A DNA stretch of 64,000 nucleotides from Gracilaria gracilis (taxonomy: Eukaryota; Rhodophyta; Florideophyceae; Gracilariales; Gracilariaceae). How positions within the stretch are numbered: the first letter of the stretch is position 1; the number at the start of each line of letters is the position of its first letter. Both the position numbers and the translations under genes were made by a program. The notes under the pieces were generated by a model that saw nothing but the letters and a program-made list of their open reading frames with translations, had not been told where the DNA came from and made no database searches. Positions 28,455-39,172 of the stretch are shown here, in pieces. The stretch spans positions 62,001 to 126,000 of the forward strand of contig JARGSG010000106.1 in NCBI GenBank assembly GCA_030374805.1, in the 5' to 3' direction.

Positions 28455-31002
28455 TCACATTTTGACTGGAGCTGGGGCTATGTTGAGACGATATCGTAAA
28501 GATACGAATCTGTCGCGGTGCAAGTGCTTCGTGAATATGTGTGCCAACATGTCGGTTGTGGGTACGCGGGATATGTCAATGGCTCCTTCCGCGATGTGGT
28601 GCTGCAAGAAGTGGTGTCGGATGTCAATATACTTCTCTCGTTTCGTTGGGGCCTGGTTGGTAGCGACCAGTATTGCCGATTGGTTGTCGAAGCGGTGCGG
28701 CGTAGCTTGGGCTTCAGCCATTGTCGTGGCTTCAAAAAGATTGCGAAGCCATTTGGTATGACGGGTGGCGTTTGTTGCAGATATGTATTCTGCCTCCGTG
28801 GTCGAGAGGGCTATTACGTTCTGTTTGCTCGAGTTCCATGATATAGGAGTGTCTCCTAATCGGTGGATATTGCCTGTGATTGATTTGCGATCTTTTCCAT
28901 TTGCGAAGTCGGCGTCGCTGTAAACTTCGAGAAGCGTACTTGGGGTCTTCGTTTTTGGTGAAAACAGTAAACCCTGCGTGCGGGTTCCTTTAAGATAGCG
29001 CAAGAGTGCCTTCATGGCTTACCAGTGGTGCCGTTGCGGTTTGTTCATATGTTGGGAGAGGCGATTGGTTGCGTAAGTTATATCGGGGCGTGTGCTGTCG
29101 GTGATGTATCTAATCTCGCCTAATATGCTTCGGTATGACATTGATTCTGTATCACTCAAGGGTTCGGTGCTTTCTTGCTTGTAAATTGTCTTAAGACTGG
29201 CATAGGGGGTGCAGGTGGGATTGCAGTTTGTCATTTTGGTTTCTTCGAGGATGGCGTCGATTTTGTCCGGCTGTGACAGATGAACTTGGCCTAATGAAGT
29301 TCTGCGGACTGTCTAATTCAGTATTCGTGTGGGTGAACCGAGACGTTTTACTTTGTGTTTGCTGAGTAGTTGCTTGTAGAGTCTGTCTATGAGGCCTTGT
29401 GATGACGCCAGTACTAGGAAATCATCGATCGTAGTGCTGATAATTGTCCCTCCTTCGGAGGTTTGTTTTTTTAGAGGCAGGGATCATGTTCTGACTGTTG
29501 GAAGTGAATGCTGGATAGGAATGTTTGTAGCCCGTGGTTGTAGTAATATGCGGCGGGGGGGAGCCGTAAAGATTGCCTTTGAGTAGGCCGTGGTCACTGT
29601 TGTGTGTATACGAACCGTCGAAGTTGGGCATCTGGGAGACGTATAACGGCTTGTCGTGTTGGTATGGTTCATGGAGGTAGGCGGACTTGATGTCAAAGTG
29701 TTCGAGTGGAAGTTGATGTATGGCGTGGAGGGCAATGAGCATTCGTTGTGTTGTCCTGTCGGCTGTGTATGTGGTTCGATGGTTCGGGTTGAAGTGTAGT
29801 ACTGGCTTCATAAGGTCTCTTCTGAGGTTGCAGCGTGCTTTGCGTTGGGTGATGTTACCTTCTGCTGACCGTTTATATCTATATATCATCATGAGAGGTA
29901 TGATGGCTTCTGGTGGTGGGCTGAAGTTACGGGATAGCCATTTTATGCTGTGGTGTTGGTCCAGGTTATGCAGTTCTGTGTTGTGGGCTGTTTCCCACTT
30001 TTTGGCGTCGGGGTATTGGCGCGCTTGTTGCAGATTTGCTGGGGGTGCAGTACCGAGTGTGATTTCAGTGGGAACTGGTTGCTTGGTGGCTGCTTGTGCT
30101 TTGAATGCGTGTGTGGTGGTATTTGTGGGATCGGGTGCTTTGTTGTATGGGTGGAAGTCTTCCGTGCATACTGTGTGGCATTCGTTGGTGTGGACGTTCA
30201 GAACTGTGACATGCGTGAATGAGTTCGCGTACATGTAGCGTACAACTTGGGCTCTTCGCTCCATTTTTGATTTGGGAGCATAGATTGGTATGGTTCCGAG
30301 CTGTCCAAATGTGAAGAGTAGTGTGGGAACTGGATTGGTACTGTACCACCTTTGATAGGGGGAGGTGTTGATGGCGCTGTGGTGCATGAGGTTGTATTTG
30401 AATACTGTGTCGCGGGCTGCATCTTCCCAATATTGGTCGGGTGGGTTGGCTGCTTTGAGGAGGGCTCGTGCGGACTCCATGACTGTTCGATTGAAACGCT
30501 CTGCGATGGCGTTCTCCTGTGGCTCATGGGGAGTGCGGAGGTGGTGTGTGACTCTGTGCTGTTTATAGATTTGCTGGATTCGCGAGGACGTGTATTCTTT
30601 GGCGTTGTCGCTACGGAAGTCGGTAAGTGGGTGTCTCATTTTGTCGTGTATGTGATGTAGTGTGTCGTCGATGTATTGTGGAATTTACTTACGATCCTTC
30701 ACGAGGTGAGAAAACGCAAACCTGCTTGTTGCACAGATGAGTGTGAGAATGTGGTTATTGCCGTGTGTAGAAGTTGGTTTCACCGGTCCGCATGTGTCGG
30801 AGCTAATAAAAGCTCCTGTGGGGTAGTGGTGTGTTGTTGGTTTGTGTGGGGCGGGGTAGAGTTTGGCATCGTGACATGCCGAGCATGTCATGGGCGCGTT
30901 CCAGGGGAGGGAGGTAGGCATTGTTGGTATGAGCCTGTGTCTTGCCGTGGTGGCCAATTTGGTGGCGTTGGCATGATTGAGTTTAAGATGACATTCATGC
31001 AT
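28455..31002 (-). pseudogene. Copia integrase, reverse transcriptase and RNase H region
   Basis: Minus strand pieces in order: 31,002-30,685 integrase zinc finger (H..H..C..C) and SSDTCGPV (first Asp). After an in-frame TAA comes 30,639-29,422 with FRSDNAKEYTS (second Asp) and ENAIAERFNRT (Glu), then the reverse transcriptase start with LEHFDIKSAYLHE. TTIDDFLVLA near 29,430, the catalytic D-D box, lies in another frame. 29,234-29,019 and, after a TAG, 29,015-28,455 give RNase H with EVYSDADFANG, STTEAEYIS and DIRHHFLQ. All catalytic blocks are visible but the frame is broken repeatedly. Confidence 0.85.
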
Positions 31003-32640
31003 TTATAATTGTACGATGGCTCGTTTGAGCGTTTGGGTGGTTATGAAGATGCTGGATGGGTACGTGTCGGATTTGAGGTTTTTGTCGGGCGATGGGAAGT
31101 GTCTTGGTGTCAGGCAGGGGTGAAAGTTCGACCGGGTTGGTTTTCTGTGCTATGGCTTTCTTGGTTCGTCGGGTACGTTTATGGGGAAGGGTTCTGGATG
31201 TGTACGCATATGTGGGGTGTATTATGGAGGCTTTCATCTCGTATTGCTGACCAATCCATGGCGCTGTCGCTATTGTAGTTGGGGCTCCACGTTTGGTGTC
31301 GATAACGTATCCTCTTTGGCTTGTAAAGGCCACTAGTCCGTAGCGTGTGGCGAGGTCCTTGACTGAGAGAAGGTTATGCTTGAGATGTTTGTTGGCGACC
31401 GCGTACCTCCGAAGTGTGAGCCTATTCCTTTTGGGAAGTATTGTTATTGTACCATGGTGGGTGCACTTGGTCTGCTGTTGTGTTGCAGTGGATGTGAAAG
31501 TGGGTGTGGTTAGGGATGTCATTTGCGGTGTCGGTTGTGTGACATGTGTCGGGTGTGCGCCACTGTCGAGCATAACCTTACCCGTGACTTCCGTGTCGGC
31601 CTCGGATGTAATCTCCACTAGTGAGGGTGGAGGGGAAGTTTGGGAAACGTGGAAACCTGGGGGTGCTGGGAGCTGCTGCTGGTACTGCTGTTGGTACTGC
31701 GGTGGATACAGCGGCATGTACTGTGGGGGGTATTGCTGTGGCCAAGACATGGCGTAATTTGCTTGTGCGGGTTGGCTACGGTTCTTGGGGTGGCGGCGAT
31801 CTCGACATTCTGTGTCTGAATGTTTTGGTACGATGCCGAGGGAGATGTGAAATTGGCACGGTGTGCCTGTGAATGCATGACGTTGGCGGGGTGTGTACTG
31901 ATTTTGGTTGTAGTTTGAAATCTGGGGGGTGGTTCCATAGTCTCCGGTGAAGCTTGAACGTGGCGGAGTGGTTGATGCTGATGCCATCGTTTGCGAATAT
32001 CCATAGAGTTCTTTGAATTTCCTGATGAAGTCCTTTATGTCATTTGGTTTGTGGCCAGAAATTGAAAGACGATAGTAGATAATGCTGGGTTTGGTTTGAG
32101 TCTTTCAATAAAGAATTCTATAGTGGTGGTTTCATCCTTGATGTTGGGATATTCTGATGCTAGCATGCGCTGTCGAAATTCTTTTTGTTTCTTGATGTAG
32201 TCTGCAATTTTCGTGTCGCCCGCAAACAGAATATTTTCCGCTTCGGTCTTGAAGAATTGGTGGTCTTCTTTTTTGGACTGATTCATATGGGTCAATATTC
32301 GAGTGACGAGATCATGAAGTGTAGGATCATCGTCGAGTACGAAAATTTGACCGAGAATGTCTGCCGGGACGCCACTAAGTATGGTTGTGGTAAGGTTTGT
32401 TTTTTTCTGTGTATGTGCCTTGTGCTAGGCAGGGTCGATTGGAATGAGTGGGTTGGTGTTAAGATGATTGGAGGCTTTCAATGTTTTGTCGTGATTCTTC
32501 TTAGCAATGTACCAAAAAGAGTAGTTAGATGTATGTAGCTTCGAAAAGGTTGGGTAGCTTGCTGAAGCTGTAATGTTTTTTATTATGCTTGGAGATTGTG
32601 TTGTTGATTGTTCTTGATGTCGGTCGTTAGCTGTTGTGAT
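30995..32640 (-). pseudogene. Copia gag and protease region
   Basis: Minus strand. A gag-like segment (32,295-32,035, helical with EFRQRMLASEYPNI and FFIERLKPNPALSTIVF) is followed, after a frame change, by 31,987-30,995. This has a Gln/Pro/Tyr-rich linker preceded by a Cys/His cluster (CQFHIS..H..TEC) and then LDSGAHPTHV, the aspartic-protease active site region, and HNLLSVKDLA, a standard Copia motif downstream of protease. The gag start is unclear and may lie near 32,640. Confidence 0.7.
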
Positions 32641-32802
32641 TGCGTTGAAGTATAAATTTTGGGTAAGTTTGTCTGTCTTACGATTGAGTTCCCGTCGAAT
32701 ACAGCGGGTGAGGCGGTTGTAGGTGTCCGTGTTGAGAATTTGAGAGGGGGGGTGGTGGTTTGGTGATGAGTGGAGTGGTTTTGTGTCGTGCGCGGGTGCG
32801 TG

Positions 32803-32814
32803 TGGCCCATAACC
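32803..32814 (-). promoter_or_regulatory. primer binding site, copia type
   Basis: Directly inside the 5' LTR the minus strand reads GGTTATGGGCCA. This resembles the primer site of Drosophila copia, which pairs with an internal half of initiator methionine tRNA rather than its 3' end (recalled from memory of the copia sequence). Confidence 0.6.
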
Positions 32815-32907
32815 TGTGGAGAAGAACCTCTGGCCGGAGCCGTTTACTTCGTGAGCTCGCCATCTGGTGCTTATCTAGTGGAGTGTCTACTGTAATGCTG
32901 ATTGACA
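32815..32907 (-). repeat. Copia 5' LTR, 93 bp
   Basis: A very short LTR for a Copia element. Nearly identical to the 3' copy apart from a one-base indel and the 46-bp segment missing between repeated CAATCAGCA words. Confidence 0.85.
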
Positions 32908-33187
32908 CGAAGTTCAAGCTTTTGGCGGCAATGCCTTTCAGTTTATAGATTTCCAAACAAGCGCCTTCTGATTGGCTATACATGAATCCCTGCACAAGAT
33001 ATTTTCGTGTCTTTTCCAACAGTCGTTGTGGTGGCAGCGGGCTACTGACAGAGCACTATCGAATCAGTTTGACGACCACCGGAGTGAACAAAGGGTACTC
33101 AGATATACTGAAATGCAGAGATTGTCCCCATATTCTTCCGCTAGACTGACCAGTGTCATCATCATGCACATTGTGGCCATCATCATG

Positions 33188-33456
33188 GGCTTGCGGCAAA
33201 TCTACGCACTGTGAAGTATGTGGAAGAGAGGTTCCAGAACCTCTCTTCCTATGTAGCATTTGCGCCTAGAACCTCCGTTACGAAAATGACACCATGTGAC
33301 CCATCCGTACCAACTGCCTGCAGACAAGTACTTGGAACCTCCGTAGCTCGGTGTATGATTGGTCCACGCCCCGCAGGGGCGTGACCAAGACACTCAAGCT
33401 ATGTGAAGAGCTCCAGCTGCCCAAGAGTTCAAAAAAGCCCGCGGTTTCGGCTCAAA
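33188..33456 (+). repeat. MULE left terminal inverted repeat
   Basis: Contains two internal hairpins: a 13-bp stem with 2-nt centre at 33,222-33,249 (GGAAGAGAGGTTC arm) and CACGCCCC-GCA-GGGGCGTG at 33,365-33,383. Both are mirrored in the right terminus. Confidence 0.9.
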
Positions 33457-33618
33457 GTAAGCCGTGACGACGGTAAGCTCCAGCTGCTCAACCAAGCTTC
33501 TGAGCTAACATCGCCACGCTCGTCGCAAAGAATAGGTCTTGATCCTTGTTCCAAATGCCCTACCGTCCGAATTATCCTCTTTCACAATTACCGATTAGGC
33601 GCCCTACCGTCCATGATT

Positions 33619-35063
33619 ACGTTCGCTAACGAGACTGATCCGTCCGTTAGGTATCCGCCTCAAGATACCCTAGACGCGGACGTTGTAGCATTTCTTGATC
33701 CCCGCAACGAGGACTCCGGCGATGAAGTAGACGATGACTTCAACCCTGTTAAACGCAGTGAAGACCTCAATACCTCCAGGAACTCTATCGTGCGCTCTCT
33801 CACACTGCTCGAAGAAAAACGGATCAAGGACACAACCAAGACGATATCAATATTCTCCGATCGATTCAAAAACACACCGGAATTGTTTTCAATAGAGTGC
33901 GTCCGCCTGGCTTTTATGAGCTTCGTCGACTATGGTACTACCTTACTATTCTTTTGCAAAACACCACCGATTCCAAAGGCGTATATGGGCCAAGTATTAT
34001 TACTTCCTCCAAGGAGAAACAATGGTTTTGCAACATGCTGTTGGGGTCTGGCGTACTGGAACTGGAACCTCTGTCGGGAGTAGTTTTTATACCTGTGGAT
34101 GTTGCATGTCGGTTAAGCAATAACACGGCAGTATATTCATCTCTGAGTGAGAAGGAGAAAGGTGAGGTGATTTCGCGTTACAGACACCGATTTGTAGAAA
34201 AACTTTACTTGAGCCCAGAACCTATAACGACAATAATTGTACCAGTTAACGTCGATAGAGTTCATTGGGGCGTTCTCCTAGCTGAACAGGTGAAGAGGGA
34301 TAGCTGGAGAATGTACTGGGGAGACAGTTTGAACTGGGATTGCCCCGAGTACTGCCGGGAGCTCATTTCTCGAGCAATTGAGAATGCCCGTGAGGAGAGA
34401 ATTGAATGGATCTATCCTTCCGAGAACTACATAATCGACGTGCTAGGGTATGAGAAGCAACGAAATAGGTTCAGCTGTGGAGCGTATGTGCTTTCGATGA
34501 TGTCACAATTTGCTCGCACTACTGGTGTCATCCCGAAGGCAAGTTTTACTCAGAAGTGTGCTTCTGAGCTCACAGAGCGCTACCGATGGGCATGTGCACA
34601 AGCCCATGTTCTGATAGTGATGGATATTTCTCACATTCTGCCTATTAGTGATGAACGTGCAGTCCTAGAACTGCAGATGAAGCACAGGGAGAAAGTCTAC
34701 GCCGCTCGACACAGGACGAAGTCCAATCACACTTTCACCACAGAAGAATTTGCGGACACCCAGAGCTGTGACAACCGTGGTCGTGGACGTAGTTTGAAGG
34801 AAATTGCTGGTGCGAGCACCCAGGAGCCAAGTAGTAAACAGCCAAATAAGCAGAACATCATACCAGTCTTAATTCACGGAAGAGAGGAAGTAAACGAAGA
34901 AGCAGAGGAAGCAGGCGCTGGAACCCAAAACAAGAGCAACAAGAAGAGTAAACAAAACGTCTTCGATTTGCCAGGGTACATTTCGGAGCTATGTAAGGTG
35001 GAGGGATTTGAGTATGGCGTGCAATTCTGTAAACAAGTAACGCGATCTACAGAATACAGTTGA
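33619..35063 (+). CDS. Ulp1-like C48 SUMO protease carried by the MULE
   Basis: Starts plausibly at the ATG at 33,619 (MITFANETDPSVRYPPQDTL, acidic N-terminus), changes frame near 33,900, and continues open to 35,063. The catalytic domain shows VPVNVDRVHWGVLL (His), YWGDSLN (Asp) and KQRNRFSCGAYVLSMM (Gln...Cys), the order His-Asp-Gln-Cys of Ulp1/C48 peptidases that cleave SUMO from proteins. A Ser/Lys/Glu-rich linker follows and the frame ends in a segment (LPGYISELCKVEGFEYG) that looks like the start of a FAR1 zinc-binding domain, continued in the next frame at 35,060. MULEs with C48 peptidases are known in plants and animals; the benefit to the element is unproven. Confidence 0.75.
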
Positions 35064-35701
35064 ACGCGAGGTTGCGATGTTTGAAGTACAAAAAGAAACA
35101 CCCAGGGTGCGGATGCAAAGCAGCGATTATGGCGAAGGCTCGTCGGGATGGAAAGGGCTGGTTTGTGAGCTTCTCTGGAATGCACAATCACGTGAGGTTA
35201 CGGGATAACGAACGAGGAAACAAAGAGAAACGGAGGAAGGCTGTGAAGGAAGCAATATTGAAGAACTGTCCGTCAGAGTTCCGCGTCCCGTTCATTCACT
35301 ACATCCCACCTGCTCTAAAGAGCGCGTCAGCTGAAGATGGTGATGATGACGATGAGGCTGACTTCATGAAGGCGGTAGTACCTCCACGCTCAGAGAGTGT
35401 GAACGACTGGCTTGCTGCAGATTGGATACAACCGGAGGACGGGGAGTACATGCGTACACAGGAGCATACACAGAAGCATACACAGGAGGGTATACAGGAG
35501 CGTACAGAGAAGCGTACACAAGATGCAGGGGTGTGTAGTGATGTTAAGGTTATTCATATTGATGTTGAGAAGGAGGCAGCCCTATCTGAAGATAGTTCCG
35601 TCATTGAAGTCCCAAAGAAGCACGATAATAAGGCCATGACCACAAAGACCAATACGGTAAGATATGAGTCCATGCAATTTGTGCACCACACTATATACTA
35701 A
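35060..35701 (+). CDS. FAR1-like DNA-binding segment of the MULE
   Basis: Opens with a TTG overlapping the previous stop. LRCLKYKKKHPGCGCKAAIM followed by a GWFVSFSGMHNHVR segment carries the Cys-Cys...His-x-His pattern of FAR1/WRKY-GCM1-like zinc-binding domains, completing the fold begun at the end of the protease frame. One extra T would fuse the two. The rest is basic, then acidic, then contains a 12-bp repeat-coded T-Q-E/K array. These domains bind transposon ends or host DNA. Confidence 0.6.
   Translation: MNARLRCLKYKKKHPGCGCKAAIMAKARRDGKGWFVSFSGMHNHVRLRDNERGNKEKRRKAVKEAILKNCPSEFRVPFIHYIPPALKSASAEDGDDDDEADFMKAVVPPRSESVNDWLAADWIQPEDGEYMRTQEHTQKHTQEGIQERTEKRTQDAGVCSDVKVIHIDVEKEAALSEDSSVIEVPKKHDNKAMTTKTNTVRYESMQFVHHTIY
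35453..35524 (+). repeat. six 12-bp tandem repeats
   Basis: Unit CGTACACAGGAG with variants, encoding T-Q-E/K-x tetrapeptides in the FAR1-like frame; length is a multiple of three so changes in copy number keep the frame. Confidence 0.8.
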
Positions 35702-35731
35702 CATATTACGAAGCCTTCCCCACCACCTGTT

Positions 35732-36193
35732 TTGGATTTAATAGCGCTTTGTGATGAGTCAGGAGCAGGAGCGATTGAAACGAAGATTCCTGGGCAGGGA
35801 GACAACGGGCGGGGGACATCAGGCAGTGACGAAGAGGTGTCGGATATCTCAACTCATGTAGAGCGCTACACCGAGGAGGAGTGTGTGAGACGCATGTTTC
35901 TTGCGTATCTCGAACAGGTGGAGGTGTCCCACTCGCAAGATGTACTACAGCATCTGCAATTCATTGCAGATGGCTACGGGTTCAAGTTGTCTATTCGGGA
36001 CAGTAAGTATGTAGCTTATGACGGACGGAAGGTGTTACAGCGGGGGTATCTAGTATGCTCTTTAAAAAGCCATTAAGAGTACAAATGTTCGTACGTCTTC
36101 AAGGTTCGAAGAGTACGTGTGTCAGACTCGGGCTCACAGCATTATGCCCTTTCTCCAAACTTCGCAAAGGCTTTCCACAATCACACTTGTGAC
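35732..36193 (+). CDS. second FAR1-like zinc-binding segment of the MULE transposase
   Basis: The frame 35,732-36,076 has an acidic start and DVLQHLQFIADGYGFKLSIR, then GYLVCSLKSH and a TAA. The same frame beyond the TAA continues KCSYVFKVRR and FHNHTC to about 36,193, giving C..C..H-x-H-type spacing as in FAR1/MULE N-terminal domains. The transposase frame opens at 36,214 in a different frame, so either a short intron or two lesions separate them. This was probably the transposase N-terminus. Confidence 0.5.
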
Positions 36194-36213
36194 AGATCCC
36201 CCAAAACAACAGA

Positions 36214-37983
36214 ATGTCCGCCGAAATGGTTAAAGAGGCCCACCATCTTCGACACACTCTGCACCTCCGCTACGGTACCGTTTTAAGTCTTGTGGAGCAG
36301 AATTTCGGTGTGACTGTGGATAAAACGGCTTTTCGAAGACGTCTTAAATATATATCGGACTCACGTTATCCTAAGGAGAAAGAATGTCTCCGCCTGTATC
36401 AGAATTTGATAGAAATGCAGTCTGAGAATAAGCTGAACAAAGTTTACTGCAGTACTGGAAGTAATGATGGGCTTCAATTCGTCGCTTGGTGTCTGCAGGA
36501 ATGGAGAAGGGACTACGAGATGTTTGGAATTGTCCCCGGTGTATCTATAGACTGCAAATCGGTAGCCAACCGTTTTAGTCTCCCGCTTATAAGCATCAAT
36601 GGGCGGGACAACAATGGCCATCTCACTACGTTCTTCATGGGGTACATTCAAAATGAAACGGAAGATAGCTTTATCTGGGTTCTACAACGTTTCAAGGACT
36701 GCGTTCGTGTCTCCCCCAGCATGATAGCTGTAGACCAGTGTGCTGCACTTATCGGAGCGCTTAGACAAGTCTTCCCATTTTCATCCATCACCTTGGATGA
36801 CTGGCATCTCAACAAGAACCAATCCGCGAATACCGAACGTTGGTGCAAGTCCATACACCGCTCTGGATGGGCGAAAGATATGAGAGACGCACTGCACGAG
36901 CTCAGGGAGAGCGCAACAATGGATGTTTTCAACACACTCCGTTCGAAGTTAGAAGAGCGCTTCTTCACGAACTTCAACGTTACATTGCCAAGGTGGTATA
37001 AGTTCCTCTACCACGACAACCCCGAAATGGTGGTACGCTGCTTTAAAGACATCACTCTCCCAACTCGCTTCTTCTTTCAGGGTAGCGGGTTCTCGGAAGC
37101 GTCGCACAAGCGCTACCAGCACTACATCGTATCCAAAGGCGTACCATTTTCAGAAGTTCCAACGGTGATGAAGAGCATCACTGAACGGTTGCACATGGAG
37201 CGCAGCCGGAACGCCACAATGGGAGACACAGCTCTCGGTAACAAGCTCTCCTCATCAGGGCTCCCCCTCACCATGGAAACCTCCACCCGGATGGTCCAGA
37301 AGTTCACACCATACAGCCTAAAAAAGTTCATGGACTGTAGCGTGCGCTTTTCTCCGTACTTCAAAGTCACCGAGGTCGTGATCCTCCCTACACGGGACGC
37401 GCCATTCAATTTCGACCTCGATACGCAGGGTCTCGACATGTCATCAGTTCAACCGCTAGCAGTGTTCAAATTAAGAAGATCATTCAATTCAGACCCAAGT
37501 AATCCGGAGATGTACAACGCATACCTCACCAACTCTCCTAATGGTAGTGACCAGGGCGTTACTGGAAACTGTAGCTGCCAAAACACCACAGCGTGGGGGA
37601 TCCCGTGCCCCCATTTGACCCGCTTGTTCGCCATATTCGCCCACGTTAGCGATAGATGGCCACAACTCAGAGCCGTTATTACCAGGCGGTTTCGCATCGA
37701 ACACCTATGGCACGCGTACTGGAATCGAAACAGTCAAAACTGGACTCTGAGAGATATACTGCGTCTTCGTTCTGAAATGGGACCATCGCCAGAGCATTTG
37801 CGACGCGAGACCGAGCTTAGACTTCCCCAAGATGTGTCCAATCGCAACCAAGTCCAACCTGTAAATCAATCAGGTAAGCAGCAACATCTTCAATCTGGAC
37901 ATGTAGACGTTGAACAAGTGGTTAGTACGCTACAATCGCAAGAGAACGACGCAATTTCATCGTATGTCACGTACCCAGATTGA
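36214..37983 (+). CDS. MULE transposase, catalytic and SWIM domains
   Basis: 589 codons in one frame from the ATG at 36,214. Contains the RNase-H-like core of Mutator transposases: PGVSIDCKSVANRFSLPLIS (first Asp), GHLTTFFMGYIQNETEDSF, SMIAVDQCAALIGALRQVFP (second Asp) and LDDWHLNKNQ. The third acidic residue is expected in the helical part near codon 240. The C-terminus has a SWIM zinc finger (GNCSCQ....WGIPCPHLTRLF, C-x-C-x(n)-C-x-H). The stop at 37,981-37,983 is followed in frame by about 66 more sensible codons (helical, to 38,184), so the TGA may be a recent lesion or the natural end. It cuts and reinserts DNA with a 9-bp duplication, which agrees with the flanks. Confidence 0.85.
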   Translation: MSAEMVKEAHHLRHTLHLRYGTVLSLVEQNFGVTVDKTAFRRRLKYISDSRYPKEKECLRLYQNLIEMQSENKLNKVYCSTGSNDGLQFVAWCLQEWRRDYEMFGIVPGVSIDCKSVANRFSLPLISINGRDNNGHLTTFFMGYIQNETEDSFIWVLQRFKDCVRVSPSMIAVDQCAALIGALRQVFPFSSITLDDWHLNKNQSANTERWCKSIHRSGWAKDMRDALHELRESATMDVFNTLRSKLEERFFTNFNVTLPRWYKFLYHDNPEMVVRCFKDITLPTRFFFQGSGFSEASHKRYQHYIVSKGVPFSEVPTVMKSITERLHMERSRNATMGDTALGNKLSSSGLPLTMETSTRMVQKFTPYSLKKFMDCSVRFSPYFKVTEVVILPTRDAPFNFDLDTQGLDMSSVQPLAVFKLRRSFNSDPSNPEMYNAYLTNSPNGSDQGVTGNCSCQNTTAWGIPCPHLTRLFAIFAHVSDRWPQLRAVITRRFRIEHLWHAYWNRNSQNWTLRDILRLRSEMGPSPEHLRRETELRLPQDVSNRNQVQPVNQSGKQQHLQSGHVDVEQVVSTLQSQENDAISSYVTYPD

Positions 37984-38773
37984 AAATCACTGTGTGATCA
38001 GATGCACAAAGTCGCTCAATCATTTGGCCAGGTTGCTTTGGACAGTCTGAAGGAGTATCTAAGGCACGGGCTGCAACAATTGAATGACGGAAAGTACCCT
38101 GTTGGTGGAGAGCATTCACTTCCAGCCCGGCCAACAGTTCCACACATTCCTCGCCCTGCAGTGGGCTCCACACCAGTCATTTAAAACCCAAACGCAGGTC
38201 TCGGGCGGTCTAGGAAGAGAAAAAAATCGTTCATGGAACAACGTCGTCCAGAAAAACGACGAAAAACAACAAACGCATCGAATCAAATGTCCCATCCCCA
38301 GCCTCTAACCGCATCTGTTCCACATGAAGGCTGTATTTCCACACCGCAGCAAGCACTCGCAAGAGCTTTGCAAGTCGTTGATCATCCCGATAATCATTAT
38401 GGACTACCGCAAGGTTAGTGAAGAGTAAAAGGCGTAGGAAGTAATGTAGGAACGTACTTTACCAGCAATAAACCTTTCAAAGTTGTGTTGTGGACAACGA
38501 CAGAAAGCTATTCCATTGCTGAGCACCGAGAAAGAAATCACCAAAACCTCCAAAACGGCAGACGCGAAAGGAAGAATCGCAAGACGCAAAACGCGGATTG
38601 AAAAGACGCGCGTACGAAAAGAGCCAAAGAAGACGCGTATAGAGAATAAAAGAGAACGTGAGTGTGCTGTGTGTTATTCATGGCGTGCGGCTGTTGGCTG
38701 TGAATGTCGGCCGTAATTGTCCTCTTGAGTTGTATGTAGGTTGCAAATTGTAGGTCTCATTTTGCGAGCCCAT
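37984..38773. other. MULE 3' region
   Basis: Begins with the in-frame extension of the transposase to 38,184. A basic stretch in other frames (around 38,200-38,280, KRK-rich) is reminiscent of a nuclear signal that ends FAR1-type transposases. The rest is unassigned up to the right terminus. Confidence 0.4.
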
Positions 38774-39042
38774 TTTGGGCCGAAACCGCGCGCTTTTTTG
38801 AACTCTTGGGCAGCTGGAGCTCGTCACGTAGCTTGAGTGTCTTGGTCACGCCCCTGCGGGGCGTGGACCAATCATACACCGAGCTACGGAGGTTTCAAGT
38901 ACTTGTCTGCAGGCAGTTGGTACGGATGGGTCACATGGTGTCATTTTCGTAACGGAGGTTCTAGGCGCAAATGCTACATAGGAAGAGAGGTTCTGGAACC
39001 TCTCTTCCACATACTTCACAGTGCGTAGATTTGCCGCAAGCC
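38774..39042 (-). repeat. MULE right terminal inverted repeat
   Basis: Reverse complement of 33,188-33,456 with roughly six differences. Its outer end is 130 bp upstream of the VPS54 ATG, so the terminus may act in that promoter. Confidence 0.9.
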
Positions 39043-39172
39043 ATCATCATGCTGATGTTTCTTGATAGTGCCATGCCTCTACATTAAGGCTCCCCCCCGT
39101 CCTCATTCAAGCTCGGCCTGCTCCACGCCCTCCCCCGCCAAACTCACCGCAACCACAGCTCTTCGCTTCATA

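Larger units (their letters stand above)
28302..32907 (-). mobile_element. Copia LTR retrotransposon, decayed coding region, 5-bp target duplication
   Basis: A full-length element of 4,606 bp on the minus strand. Direct terminal repeats lie at 28,302-28,439 and 32,815-32,907. The target duplication CGAAG flanks it at 28,297-28,301 and 32,908-32,912. Coding order on the minus strand is gag, protease, integrase, reverse transcriptase, RNase H, the Copia order (integrase before reverse transcriptase). At least three frameshifts and two in-frame stops break the polyprotein, so it is not autonomous as read. Confidence 0.92.
33188..39042 (+). mobile_element. MULE transposon with Ulp1 protease, 269-bp inverted termini, 9-bp duplication
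   Basis: Inverted termini 33,188-33,456 and 38,774-39,042, about 98% alike by eye, start GGCTTGCGGCAAATCTACGC. The 9-bp duplication ATCATCATG flanks both sides (33,179-33,187 and 39,043-39,051), the size expected of Mutator-like elements. Inside, all on the plus strand: a C48 cysteine-protease gene, a FAR1-like zinc-binding segment, and a MULE transposase. Frame offsets occur near 33,900, 35,060 and 36,080-36,210, while the transposase core is a single open frame. It stops 130 bp before the VPS54 start codon. Confidence 0.92.

Noticed and set aside
39062..39172. 37-codon extension of VPS54 into the region next to the MULE end
   Set aside because: Starts from a non-ATG codon in intergenic sequence; the ATG at 39,173 fits the family start.
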